A stretch of 61,382 bases of DNA from an uncultured Prevotellaceae bacterium. Its GTDB lineage: Bacteria > Bacteroidota > Bacteroidia > Bacteroidales > Bacteroidaceae. A program made the position numbers and the translations under genes. Location: positions 1 through 61,382 of the forward strand of contig ONDA01000014.1 of the NCBI GenBank assembly GCA_900316475.1, written 5' to 3'. The notes beneath the pieces are model-generated. The model made no database searches and was not told the DNA's origin. It worked only from the letters and a program-made list of their open reading frames with translations. Positions 17,939 to 25,739 of this stretch are shown piece by piece; position 1 is the first letter of the stretch, and every line of letters begins with the position of its first letter.

Positions 17939-19660
17939 TTAGTTATTATTGTTTTCATTCTTGGTAAAAAAGTTCTGGCGCTGGTGGTAATAGCCAACGA
18001 AGAAGCGGCCTTGATCTTGCAAATCAAGGTGAGCAGGGAATCCATCGGCAGGGAGCTTGTCGATAATCTCCTGCTTCAGTTTCTCAAAGTAAATCTTTCG
18101 TCCCTCATTCAGGTTCTCTGAATGGTGTGACGAGAGGTTGAGAATAGTAGCAAACACCGTTGCGGGCGTTGCACTGGTACTGTTCATGTAGCGCTCGCGG
18201 ATAGAGTGCTGGTTATTGGCGTCCTCTTGAATCTTGTCGAGAACGGCAAACAGTCGGCCACAGAGGTAGCCTTGGTTCTGGTTTTCTTTGTCAAGCATAA
18301 CGTTTACCTTTTGTTTATTATCATTTAGTCGGTTCAAATAAGCCTTGATGATGGCGGCACGGCCCGTATAGATGCTCTGCTCAGCCCTGATACGTCGCAT
18401 ACATCCGGCAAACAGCGTATAGGGATAAGGCAAACCTTGGAAGATGCTTTTCACGATAGCCTCGGGCAGGTTGGGTGTAGCATCAGATGACTTGCCCCCT
18501 AAAGTCACTGCACTCAGCATGGAACGCAGACCGAAATAGGGCTTGGTGCCTCCAGTAATCTCCATATCGTCAAAGTGGCGTTTGATTCGTTCGGCAAAAT
18601 CCCTCAAAGGAATCTCTGCCCAATAGGTGACTGCTATTCGTGCGGAGTTTGGAGCCAGACCAAGAATGTAGAACTTGTCGTCGAGTGACGTTTTCAGACT
18701 GCCTGAATAAATCGACATGAACACCTTTCTGACTTGCTCAATTCTTTGGTCAGGGTTATCGTCAATTTCAGTGGCCCCAAACATATTGAAGACACCTTCT
18801 TCTGCCTGTTTGCCGGCTTCGTCGTCTTTCGATGCCCAAAAGAGGAAAGTACGATTGCCCACCATGAACTTGTTTCTTGAACCTTTGGATAGCATTTTGA
18901 GCATCGCTGTCGTGTATTTAAATTCTGCTTCTTCAGAAATAGGTGCATTCAGTCCCATTTTCTTTCCGTAAGAATCATAGCCTGAATTAATCTGGAATGA
19001 AACTAATTTAGCGTTACTTTTTGCGCCGACGATGAATGTGCTATAGGTGGTGCTAACTGGTTTCTGAGACTCTTTTCCAGACACTAAGCATACTGTTTCT
19101 TCATTTTCATTGATTGCACTATTTATTTTATACTGAATAATCTCTTGGTCAGATACAGACAAGTCGATGCTACCTAATATCCTAAAAGCGATATTCTTGT
19201 TTAGAGATTTGCATAGATCATCCCAATTGGGATCATTCATGATTCTACGAAAAGTCTCAACATTATATTTTTGATAGAACAAATAGACTGCCCTCGCATA
19301 TCTGTTGTTTGGCAAAGCCTTATAGATTCTTTCTACATCCTCTCGAAAAGCTTCATGATTTTTCTTGTTACTTTTTAGTTCTCTCAAGAAATCTATGTCT
19401 TTTCCTGGTTTTAAATCCTTTAGTCCTAAAACATAAGAACCATTATCACCCATACAATGGGCAACAGGAGCAGAAGTTCTTTCTTCTGGTCGGAACGTTA
19501 GTAAGGTTGTACCTTCCTTTTCCCCAAGAGCTTCTAACCCTTTGAATGTGCCTTCCGCATCTATTATAATTGCATAGGAATAAGGAACATGTGCCATCTT
19601 CATTGGTGGCATTTTGTCTTTACTACGTTCGTAGTAGTCGTATAATGCCTTTAGTATCAT
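17939..19660 (-). CDS. cas8c: Cascade large subunit Cas8c (Csd1)
   Basis: Large subunit of the type I-C effector, 573 aa. It recognises the PAM and, in this subtype, is also the usual source of the small-subunit (Cas11c) product by internal initiation. Family features include the start [42 protein letters not shown] and the C-terminal [16 protein letters not shown]-like ending ([18 protein letters not shown]). It overlaps cas5 by 4 bp (ATGA). An internal start for Cas11c cannot be fixed by eye. The 5' third is more AT-rich than neighbouring cas genes. Confidence 0.96.
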   Translation of the reverse strand: MILKALYDYYERSKDKMPPMKMAHVPYSYAIIIDAEGTFKGLEALGEKEGTTLLTFRPEERTSAPVAHCMGDNGSYVLGLKDLKPGKDIDFLRELKSNKKNHEAFREDVERIYKALPNNRYARAVYLFYQKYNVETFRRIMNDPNWDDLCKSLNKNIAFRILGSIDLSVSDQEIIQYKINSAINENEETVCLVSGKESQKPVSTTYSTFIVGAKSNAKLVSFQINSGYDSYGKKMGLNAPISEEAEFKYTTAMLKMLSKGSRNKFMVGNRTFLFWASKDDEAGKQAEEGVFNMFGATEIDDNPDQRIEQVRKVFMSIYSGSLKTSLDDKFYILGLAPNSARIAVTYWAEIPLRDFAERIKRHFDDMEITGGTKPYFGLRSMLSAVTLGGKSSDATPNLPEAIVKSIFQGLPYPYTLFAGCMRRIRAEQSIYTGRAAIIKAYLNRLNDNKQKVNVMLDKENQNQGYLCGRLFAVLDKIQEDANNQHSIRERYMNSTSATPATVFATILNLSSHHSENLNEGRKIYFEKLKQEIIDKLPADGFPAHLDLQDQGRFFVGYYHQRQNFFTKNENNNN

Positions 19661-20340
19661 CTCAGTATCTCCTCGCTGTCTTTAGGTGGAACAATAATAA
19701 CGCCGTTCTCCATCTTGGCACGATAGAACATGGCTGGCGGATTCTTGAGGTCGGCCTCAAAGTCCATATCGTAGAGCATAATGCCGAGGTCGCGACTCTC
19801 GCTTACAGGAGCCTCCAATGCGTCGGCATCAGGATTGACCAGTCGGAAAGAAGCGGCAAACTCCCGAGTGCCTAAATAAGGCTGATTAAAGCATTGACCT
19901 TTGCTGGCGCGGCGCTCGAACATGGCATTGTACTTGGCGGGGTTCTCGTCGTTATGTGGTTCATTACTGAACAAGTCCGCCTGTACTTTCCGCTTCTTTT
20001 GAGGAATGAACTGCAGTTTTGCCCAAAGACGGTAACGGACATCTTGCAGCAGTAGTGAGTTCTTCTGTTGGCGCTTCTCTTCAATGTAAATTGGATTCTT
20101 TGAAGCCACGGCCCCCACCTCGTTCCTTCTTACCGAAGTCCATTTGATGGGATTCAAGACTTCAATCTTGGTAACCTGCCAATGGATGGCGGGCTTCCAG
20201 AAGATAGCCTCGAAGATGGCACGTGCCGCCGATGGGGTGATGACATCATAGCTTACACGCTCTACCTTCAGTTCCGGGCGTGTAAAACAGGCCATCGGCC
20301 CCCACACCTCTAAGCAGAATTCTTTGTCGTAGTATTCCAT
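19657..20340 (-). CDS. cas5: crRNA endonuclease Cas5c (Cas5d, type I-C)
   Basis: Pre-crRNA-processing endoribonuclease and 5'-handle-capping subunit of I-C Cascade, 227 aa. This subtype lacks Cas6. The N-terminus EFCLEVWGPMACFTRPELKVERVSYDVITPSAARAIFEAIFWKPAIHW is the classic Cas5d signature (a continuous block seen at about residues 6-53). I choose the ATG at 20340, 2 bp after the cas3 stop, rather than the ATG at 20370, which would overlap cas3 by 28 bp and extend ahead of the first conserved strand. It overlaps cas8c by 4 bp. Confidence 0.95.
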   Translation of the reverse strand: MEYYDKEFCLEVWGPMACFTRPELKVERVSYDVITPSAARAIFEAIFWKPAIHWQVTKIEVLNPIKWTSVRRNEVGAVASKNPIYIEEKRQQKNSLLLQDVRYRLWAKLQFIPQKKRKVQADLFSNEPHNDENPAKYNAMFERRASKGQCFNQPYLGTREFAASFRLVNPDADALEAPVSESRDLGIMLYDMDFEADLKNPPAMFYRAKMENGVIIVPPKDSEEILR

Positions 20341-20342
20341 AT

Positions 20343-22559
20343 TTATAGTATATGAGTTTCTTCTAACCACTGGTTGGCGATGATGAGTCCTACCTTGTCG
20401 TCGTAGAAGGCGGCGTTGCTCACCACGAAAACGTTCTCTCTTACTTCCTCAACAGCCCCAGACTGCAAGAGTTGCTTCATGTCGCTATGGCGCACATTGA
20501 CGCTATATTGCGACAGCATTTTCATCAATTGGTAAGTTGCTCCTTCCTTCTTCAGTTTCTCAACAAAATCCATGCCACACTGCCAGTTGACGACTACGGC
20601 TGTCGTTTTGTCATCAATCAGACGGAAGCATTTGGATGCCTGCTCAAATTCTGCGTCTTGTTTGTACAGCAGTTCATGCATGGAGTATTTCACCTTGTCG
20701 AAGACTGTCTCATCGAAACTTTCAATCTTTGAGTATAACTGCCGATAGTACTCCCTCATGGCGTCTGGCGAGAACCAGTCAAACTGCCCAACCATGTTGA
20801 GACGCGCATTATTTGTCTGTGTAATAAAGCCCCTTGGCAGCGTATGCTCCTTTTGCAGACTGAACACATGGGTGGTTCCAAGCTTTTGTAGTCCTTCCCG
20901 ATTGCAACGTCCTGCAGCCTGCAGGATGGAGTCAAGCCCCGCTTGCTGGCGATAAACTACAGGAAAGTCAATGTCGACACCGGCCTCTATCAGTTGCGTT
21001 GCGACGACTCTGATTATAGTGTTCTGTTCATCCTTCAAGGCTTCTTTCAGAAGTTGGATGGTCTGGCGGACGTGCTCAGGGCACATCATGCGCGACAGAT
21101 GCAGGCAGATGCCCTCGTCTTTTGGCAGACGATTGTAAATTTCCCGGGCATCGCGCCGTGTGTTGACGATGCACAATACCCTGGGATGCTGCATAACGGA
21201 AGCAGCCACCTCATCGTAATTCTGGGGCAAGTCGTTGATGTCAAGCTCTACGCGGCGTAATTTCTGATGCAATGCCGCGTTCTCAGGGATGATTTCGTGA
21301 ATCTTGGGCAAGGCTTCGAACGCTGTCATTGGGTTGCCCCCCTTGATGGTGCCTTCCAATGTGGGCTGGCTGGCAGTAGTGAAAAGCACTGATGTGTCGA
21401 AGACACGCTTCATTGTCTTGAATGTGTCAACGATAGGACGAAGGAATTGCAGGGAAAGCGTCTGCACTTCATCAAGAACCAACACGCTTTTGACGATGTT
21501 ATGAAGTTTACGACAGGCAGACGGTGAGTTGCTGAACAGCGACTCGAACAGCTGCACGTTGGTAGTCACTACGATGGGGTAGTCCCAGTTTTCCGTGGCA
21601 AGCTGGTACTTCATGGCCAGTTCATCGTCGCCGATATCCTCTTCATTTACATTACTATGATGCTCTAATACGTTTTCCTCACCGAAGATGGCTTTTAGCG
21701 TGGCGGCTGTCTGCACTATGATGCTGGTGTAGGGAATGGCTATGATGACGCGATGCTGTCCGTTTTTGATAGCATGCCCCAATGCCCACAGCACGGAGGC
21801 CAAGGTCTTGCCGCCACCAGTGGGAACGGTCAGACTGTAGAAGTCAATGTCGCCATTGCTTTTCTCCATGCATTGTTGTTGCACGTATCGGCGGACTCTA
21901 TTGACCTTCGTATTGTCAGACGAGACATTCAAAGCCTCCAGATGCGCCAACAGTTTTTCGTACAGTTGCTCTAATGTGGCTTTGTTCTCGCGGAGCCGTG
22001 CCTGTTCTGGGTTCATAAATGCCTCAGTGTCTAAACGGTCGGCGTCAACTAAGCAACTGAACAACATTCGTTGCAGGTGGTGGAAGTCGGTTCTTATCTG
22101 TATGCTCTTATTGGGAATTCCGAGAGTAGCTTCTGTCGCAGTCGTATTGATATCGCTTGGTATTTCCTGTGCCAAATGGTTTTTCAGGTCGCCAAAGTCG
22201 TAAAGCCCCCGATGGTGTCCGGCTATGGCATTGCTCAAGAGGGGAAATGCCTGCGGGAACTGCTGCTTGGCAAGTATGGCTCCCACGTAAGCATGTGGTG
22301 TCTTCACTGCCTTTATCTCCGGCTGAAAGCCACTCTCCTTTTTGATGTATCGTTGAAATCCTTCCTGCTCTTTCCCTTTGTCATGGAGCAGTCCTAATAC
22401 GCGTCCCCATTCACTCATGCCGAAGTCGCTTGCAAATCTTGCAGCTAATGCAGACACTCTTCGTTGGTGTTCATCGTTCGACTGAATCTCCCAACCAGTG
22501 GCAGTCTCGCGGATGTGCGAAATATTGTTTTTTAATTCCACCGACCTTGGTTCTTTCAT
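20343..22559 (-). CDS. cas3: CRISPR-associated helicase/nuclease Cas3 (type I-C)
   Basis: Effector that unwinds and degrades target DNA after Cascade binding, 738 aa. An N-terminal HD nuclease carries the first His in DEHQRRVSALAARFA, the HD pair in LGLLHDKGKEQEGFQRY and the GHH of AIAGHHRGLYD. The SF2 helicase has Walker A VPTGGGKTLASVLWALGHA, Walker B LVLDEVQTLS, motif III-like TASQPTLEGT and motif VI LQAAGRCNREG. It is first in the operon, preceded by a good promoter. No damage is seen, so interference should be functional. Confidence 0.97.
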   Translation of the reverse strand: MKEPRSVELKNNISHIRETATGWEIQSNDEHQRRVSALAARFASDFGMSEWGRVLGLLHDKGKEQEGFQRYIKKESGFQPEIKAVKTPHAYVGAILAKQQFPQAFPLLSNAIAGHHRGLYDFGDLKNHLAQEIPSDINTTATEATLGIPNKSIQIRTDFHHLQRMLFSCLVDADRLDTEAFMNPEQARLRENKATLEQLYEKLLAHLEALNVSSDNTKVNRVRRYVQQQCMEKSNGDIDFYSLTVPTGGGKTLASVLWALGHAIKNGQHRVIIAIPYTSIIVQTAATLKAIFGEENVLEHHSNVNEEDIGDDELAMKYQLATENWDYPIVVTTNVQLFESLFSNSPSACRKLHNIVKSVLVLDEVQTLSLQFLRPIVDTFKTMKRVFDTSVLFTTASQPTLEGTIKGGNPMTAFEALPKIHEIIPENAALHQKLRRVELDINDLPQNYDEVAASVMQHPRVLCIVNTRRDAREIYNRLPKDEGICLHLSRMMCPEHVRQTIQLLKEALKDEQNTIIRVVATQLIEAGVDIDFPVVYRQQAGLDSILQAAGRCNREGLQKLGTTHVFSLQKEHTLPRGFITQTNNARLNMVGQFDWFSPDAMREYYRQLYSKIESFDETVFDKVKYSMHELLYKQDAEFEQASKCFRLIDDKTTAVVVNWQCGMDFVEKLKKEGATYQLMKMLSQYSVNVRHSDMKQLLQSGAVEEVRENVFVVSNAAFYDDKVGLIIANQWLEETHIL

Positions 22560-22596
22560 AATACGTTCCTATTGGTTTAAGAAATCAAACCCGTTG

Positions 22597-22628
22597 CAAA
22601 GATAGGCAAAAAATCTGATTCGTCCAAA
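22597..22628 (-). promoter_or_regulatory. promoter of the cas operon
   Basis: Minus-strand TATCTTTG (complement of 22597-22604), 20-nt spacer, TTTG (complement of 22625-22628): a full consensus promoter giving a leader of about 30 nt before cas3. No second promoter was evident within the operon, so the RhuM gene probably depends on this one. Confidence 0.75.
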
Positions 22629-22690
22629 TCATTGTACTCAAAAATGAAGGGCGTTGGCGTGGCGTCAGGTGCGACACCTGGAGAGGCACC

Positions 22691-22770
22691 TCAGGCATTC
22701 TGCCTCACCCACAGGGCAAAGAATGGGTCGTAGACCGTGTAGATGCCCTTGTCGTGGGTAATAAAGTCCT
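22691..22770 (-). pseudogene. C-terminal remnant of an AAA-type ATPase (copy 1)
   Basis: The minus strand encodes KDFITHDKGIYTVYDPFFALWVRQNA (given in part: YTVYDPFFALWVRQNA, then stop). This is the ending typical of Bacteroidetes ATPases of the DUF234/DUF4143-like group. Only about 25 codons remain. The upstream part is replaced by an unrelated helicase fragment on the other strand. A second, shorter copy is at 24303-24347. Confidence 0.5.
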
Positions 22771-23186
22771 TGCCCAGAAGTTTATCGAGCGCATCGCCCT
22801 GTTGATTAAGGAGAACGAAAATGCCCGCAACTATTTCAAGGAGTTTATCAACGGTTTGCATAAGAACATCAACGACAGTATCGACGAAGGCCAGACTATC
22901 GAGATGCTGGCTCAGCACATGATCACCCGCCCTGTGTTCGATGCGCTGTTTAAGGAATACGAGTTTGTAAACAACAATGCCGTAAGCCGCTCGATGCAGG
23001 ATATGCTCAGGACGGTATGAGGAAGTGTATGGAGGAGGAGTTTGATAAAATCTATGTGTACAATCTGAGAGGCAATCAGCGAACCAGCGGTGAATTGTCA
23101 CGCAAAGAAGGTGGAAAAATATTTGGCTCTGGTTCCGGCACCCCCCATTGCCATTACCATTTTAGTGAAGAAAGCAAGAAATAACG
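22770..23186 (+). pseudogene. remnant of a predicted restriction helicase (type ISP-like)
   Basis: Two fragments of one protein lie in register on the plus strand. The first (22770-23019) reads KFIERIALLIKENENARNYF...LAQHMITRPVFDALF, a conserved stretch of large predicted helicases associated with restriction-modification. The second (about 23031-23186) reads DKIYVYNLRGNQRTSGELS then RKEGGKIFGSGS, the signature of the methylase/target-recognition end of type ISP-like enzymes. After FGSGS a C-run (around 23142-23147) shifts the frame, and the expected TPIAITILVKKA continues in the next frame. N-terminus, most of the middle and the true C-terminus are missing, so the enzyme is dead. Confidence 0.7.
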
Positions 23187-23193
23187 CTTAAAG

Positions 23194-23225
23194 TTTGGAA
23201 GTTTTACAAAAAAGTATTATCTTTG
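23194..23225 (+). promoter_or_regulatory. promoter of the toxin-antitoxin pair
   Basis: TTTG (23194-23197), 20-nt spacer, TATCTTTG (23218-23225): full consensus, 22 nt before the antitoxin ATG. Confidence 0.75.
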
Positions 23226-23247
23226 CAGCAATAAAAAAGCCATAAAG

Positions 23248-23430
23248 ATGAGAAACGTTGATTATCTTGAAGAACAGGAACTGGAAGTAATGGATTTTGC
23301 ACCAACAACTCCCGAAGAGGCCCATCTCCGTATCGAAGAGGCAGAACGTGGCATTGCCAATGGGGAAGTGGTGCTTCACGCTGACGTGATGAAGCACAGC
23401 TACGAATTGCTGCAAAGGTATGGAAGTTAA
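23248..23430 (+). CDS. antitoxin of a RelE/ParE-type module
   Basis: A 60-aa acidic protein (MRNVDYLEEQELEVMDFAP...) directly preceding and overlapping a RelE/ParE-like toxin by 11 bp. That arrangement identifies it as the antitoxin. The sequence contains a predicted amphipathic helix, TPEEAHLRIEEAERGIANGE. I recognise no DNA-binding motif such as ribbon-helix-helix, so it may be of a toxin-wrapping type that does not itself repress. A strong promoter lies just upstream. Its position between the decayed helicase and the inverted repeat makes it part of the defence island. Confidence 0.75.
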   Translation: MRNVDYLEEQELEVMDFAPTTPEEAHLRIEEAERGIANGEVVLHADVMKHSYELLQRYGS

Positions 23431-23737
23431 ATGGTATGAAAAGGCTCAGCAACACTGGGATGAGCAACTGACCTATTGTGCTGAGACTTTTGGCAGACAA
23501 ACGGCCTTGAAGAGCATTCAGACAGTAGAGGAAAAGATAGAGAGCCTCTGCAGGTTCCCTGAGTCTGGTACTCCAGAGCCGCTACTAAAAGATGAGAAGC
23601 AGCTGTATCGGTTTGTTCATATCCAAAAACGGATAAAGCTCATATACCGATACGATAAGCGGCAACAAACCATCTACATTGTAGATGTGTGGAACACAAG
23701 AATGTCGCCGCAGCGACTTCTTGAAAGGATGAAGTAA
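23420..23737 (+). CDS. RelE/ParE-family toxin
   Basis: A 105-aa protein with the RelE/ParE fold pattern: MEVKWYEKAQQHWDEQLTYC helix, a long helix (GRQTALKSIQTVEEKIESL), FPESGTPEPLL and the paired strands YRFVHIQKRIKLIYRYD / TIYIVDVWNTRMSP. ParE members poison gyrase and RelE members cut mRNA on the ribosome. The sequence alone does not decide which, though RFPESGTPEP and VDVWNTRMSP are common in Bacteroidetes plasmid-stabilisation toxins. The gene overlaps the antitoxin and appears intact. Confidence 0.8.
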   Translation: MEVKWYEKAQQHWDEQLTYCAETFGRQTALKSIQTVEEKIESLCRFPESGTPEPLLKDEKQLYRFVHIQKRIKLIYRYDKRQQTIYIVDVWNTRMSPQRLLERMK

Positions 23738-24302
23738 AACAAACGTAATTTACATCATTATGGCTACAATTTATTATCACGACACTGGCGATTATAAAAC
23801 GGAAAAATAGGACGTTGTTAGCATCTTTTAGCTTTTCAATATACCCACACCTCTTACACCTGGCGCTTAACTGCCTGAAAATCAAGGGTTATTTTGGTGT
23901 GGGTAGTCGCACCAATACCCACACCAGTGGTCGCACCAATAGTCGCACCACGGGTAACACCTGGGCGCTCGGCGACGCAAGGAGACGCATTCTTTGCAAG
24001 CAAAGCGTCGCAAGCGCCGAGCGGCCAAGAAAAAGGCAAGAATGATGCCAGGCCGTGAAACATTTCTGAGAGGCCGTGAGATTTTTCTGTAAGGCCGTGA
24101 AAATTTTCTGTAAGGCCGCGAAATTTCCGGCTATGTCGTGAAACATTTGCGAAGAGGTTGGTGCGACACCAGCGACTGTTGGTGCGACCACTGGTGTGGG
24201 TATTGGTGCGACTACCCACACCAAAAAAGCATACTGAAAATCAAGTAGTTAAGTGCCAGGTGTAAGAGGTGTCACCACACTGCGTCCTGTATATAGGGGG
24301 TA
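23738..24302. repeat. large inverted-repeat element with tandem core
   Basis: No credible gene is present. Two arms of about 100 bp, 23847-23946 and 24172-24272, are imperfect reverse complements. Each contains three or four GTCGCACC/GGTGCGAC units and a CCCACACCAGTGGTCGCACC block. The 225-bp loop holds a GC-rich stem around 23963-24024 (GCGCTCGGCGACGC paired with GCGTCGC..GCGCCGAGC). It also holds five copies of a 21-bp unit (AGGCCGTGAAA-N4-TTCTG type) starting at 24050, 24071, 24092, 24113 and about 24133. Long ORFs here are repeat translations only. The element resembles a non-autonomous palindromic (MITE-like) insertion. At 23761 a 16-codon ATG frame exists but has no support. Confidence 0.7.
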
Positions 24303-24347
24303 TCAGGCATTCTGCCTCACCCACAGGGCGAAGCATGGGGCGTAGAC
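24303..24347 (-). pseudogene. C-terminal remnant of AAA-type ATPase (copy 2), direct repeat of 22691-22735
   Basis: These 45 bp match 22691-22735 at 42 positions by my alignment and encode the same FALWVRQNA-stop ending on the minus strand. The match ends abruptly at both sides. The pair brackets the 1.6-kb segment with the helicase remnant, toxin-antitoxin genes and inverted repeat. Confidence 0.6.
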
Positions 24348-24349
24348 AA

Positions 24350-24395
24350 AGATAGAAAAAGAAATAGGATTATCCAAATCAGGATAATCCTATTT
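24350..24395 (-). terminator. terminator of rhaB-rhaA
   Basis: Stem AAATAGGATTATCC (24362-24375) / GGATAATCCTATTT (24382-24395), loop AAATCA, with a CTTTTTC tract following on the minus strand. It lies 22 bp after the rhaA stop. Confidence 0.8.
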
Positions 24396-24417
24396 AGGAT
24401 GATGGAGCGTTTATGCC

Positions 24418-25671
24418 TTAGCCGCGCTTTGAGGTGACGTCCTTCTCGTACTGCTGGATGGCAGCGATGAACTCCTCGCCAACGGGCACGTTGTTCTTCA
24501 GGTTGAAGTAGTCGTAGACGGCGCCGAACGGCATCGACTTGGCCTCTTCCATCAGGGCGAGACGCTCGAAGTACTGGCCGTTGTCCTCGTATTCGCGGAG
24601 CTTGGCCTTCGGCTCGAGCAGTGCCTGAAGGATGCACTTCTGCGTGGCACGGCTGCCGATGATGTAGGCACCGATGCGGTTGATGCTGGCGTCGAAGTAG
24701 TCGAGACCGACGTGAGCGCGGTCGAGGGCGTCGCTGCGTACGAGCTCCTTGAAGAGGTCCAGCGTCTGGTCGTTCATGATGGTGACGTGGTCGGAGTCCC
24801 AGCGTACGGGGCGGCTGACGTGGAGCATCAGCTCAGGCACGTACATCAGCAGGGTCGATACGAAGTCGCTGACGTTCTCGGTGGGCTCGTAGTGGCCGGT
24901 GTCCAGGGTGTACATCTGCTTGCGGGTGGCGCAGTAGGCGGTGTAGAAGTCGTGGCTGCCTACGGTGTAGCTCTCCAGACCGATGCCGAAGAGTTTGGCC
25001 TCGAAGCAGTTCTTCACGCCGTCGAGCTTCTCCTCCATGATCTCGTCGAGCGAGGCAGCGAGGATTTCGCGGTACTTCTTGCGCTGCACGGGGATGTCCT
25101 TCATGCCGTCGTGTACCCAGATGTTCATGATACAGGGGTCGTTCTGAGCCTTACCCATGGCGTCGGCGATACGACGGCAGCGCTTGGTGTGCTCAATCCA
25201 GAAGTCGCGGATGGCCTTGTCGGGATTCGACAGCGTGAGGTCGCCGCTCTTCGGGTGCGAGAACGACGTTGAGTTGAAGTCGAGCTTCATGTTGTTCTCC
25301 TTGGCCCAGTCAATCCAGCTCTGGAAGTGCTTCACTTCTACCTGGTCGCGGTCGACGAACTGTCCGCCGAAGTCGCCGTAAATCTCGTGGAGGTTCAGGC
25401 GGTGGTTGCCGCCGAGGAGGGTCTTGACGAACTCAATGTCCTTACGCACCTCGTCGATGGTGCGGGCACGGCCGGGGTAATTGCCCGTGGTCTGGATGCC
25501 GCCAGAGAGGGCCTCGTTGCGCTCGAAGCCGACGACGTCGTCGGTCTGCCAGCAGTGGAGTGAGAGCTGCTGCTTCTGGAGCTGGTCAAGTACTGCGTCG
25601 GTGTCGACGCCAATGGCGGCGTAGCGCTCTTTGGCTACGGCGTAAGCCTGTTCAATAAGATTTGCTTTCAT
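24418..25671 (-). CDS. rhaA: L-rhamnose isomerase
   Basis: Manganese/zinc-dependent TIM-barrel isomerase converting L-rhamnose to L-rhamnulose, 417 aa (family about 419). Typical blocks are VLDQLQKQQLSLHCWQTDDV, TGNYPGRARTIDEVRKD and RLNLHEIYGDF. The metal-site region is FDFNSTSFSHPKS-like (LDFNSTSFSHPKSGDLT), followed by IWVHDGMKDIP, and the C-terminal VGLDYFDASINRIGAYIIGSRATQK. It lies 68 bp downstream of rhaB with no promoter evident between them and ends at its own terminator, where the defence island starts. Confidence 0.98.
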   Translation of the reverse strand: MKANLIEQAYAVAKERYAAIGVDTDAVLDQLQKQQLSLHCWQTDDVVGFERNEALSGGIQTTGNYPGRARTIDEVRKDIEFVKTLLGGNHRLNLHEIYGDFGGQFVDRDQVEVKHFQSWIDWAKENNMKLDFNSTSFSHPKSGDLTLSNPDKAIRDFWIEHTKRCRRIADAMGKAQNDPCIMNIWVHDGMKDIPVQRKKYREILAASLDEIMEEKLDGVKNCFEAKLFGIGLESYTVGSHDFYTAYCATRKQMYTLDTGHYEPTENVSDFVSTLLMYVPELMLHVSRPVRWDSDHVTIMNDQTLDLFKELVRSDALDRAHVGLDYFDASINRIGAYIIGSRATQKCILQALLEPKAKLREYEDNGQYFERLALMEEAKSMPFGAVYDYFNLKNNVPVGEEFIAAIQQYEKDVTSKRG

Positions 25672-25739
25672 CGTAATAATTTGTTATAGGTAATAAATAT
25701 TTCTTTGTTTCCGTTATACTTGGTTTCAACTTGTTTCTT

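Noticed and set aside
20341-20370. Ten-residue longer Cas5 start (MVRRNSYTIN)
   Set aside because: It would overlap cas3 by 28 bp. The ATG at 20340 sits just before the first conserved strand.
22691-23101. 136-aa minus-strand ORF taken as a whole gene
   Set aside because: Only its last 25 or so residues look like a real protein (ATPase end). The rest is antisense to the helicase remnant on the plus strand.
23854-24224. 110-120 residue minus-strand ORFs rich in GATIGATTG and HGLTEK repeats
   Set aside because: They lie entirely in the inverted repeat and its tandem core. The peptides are by-products of the repeats.
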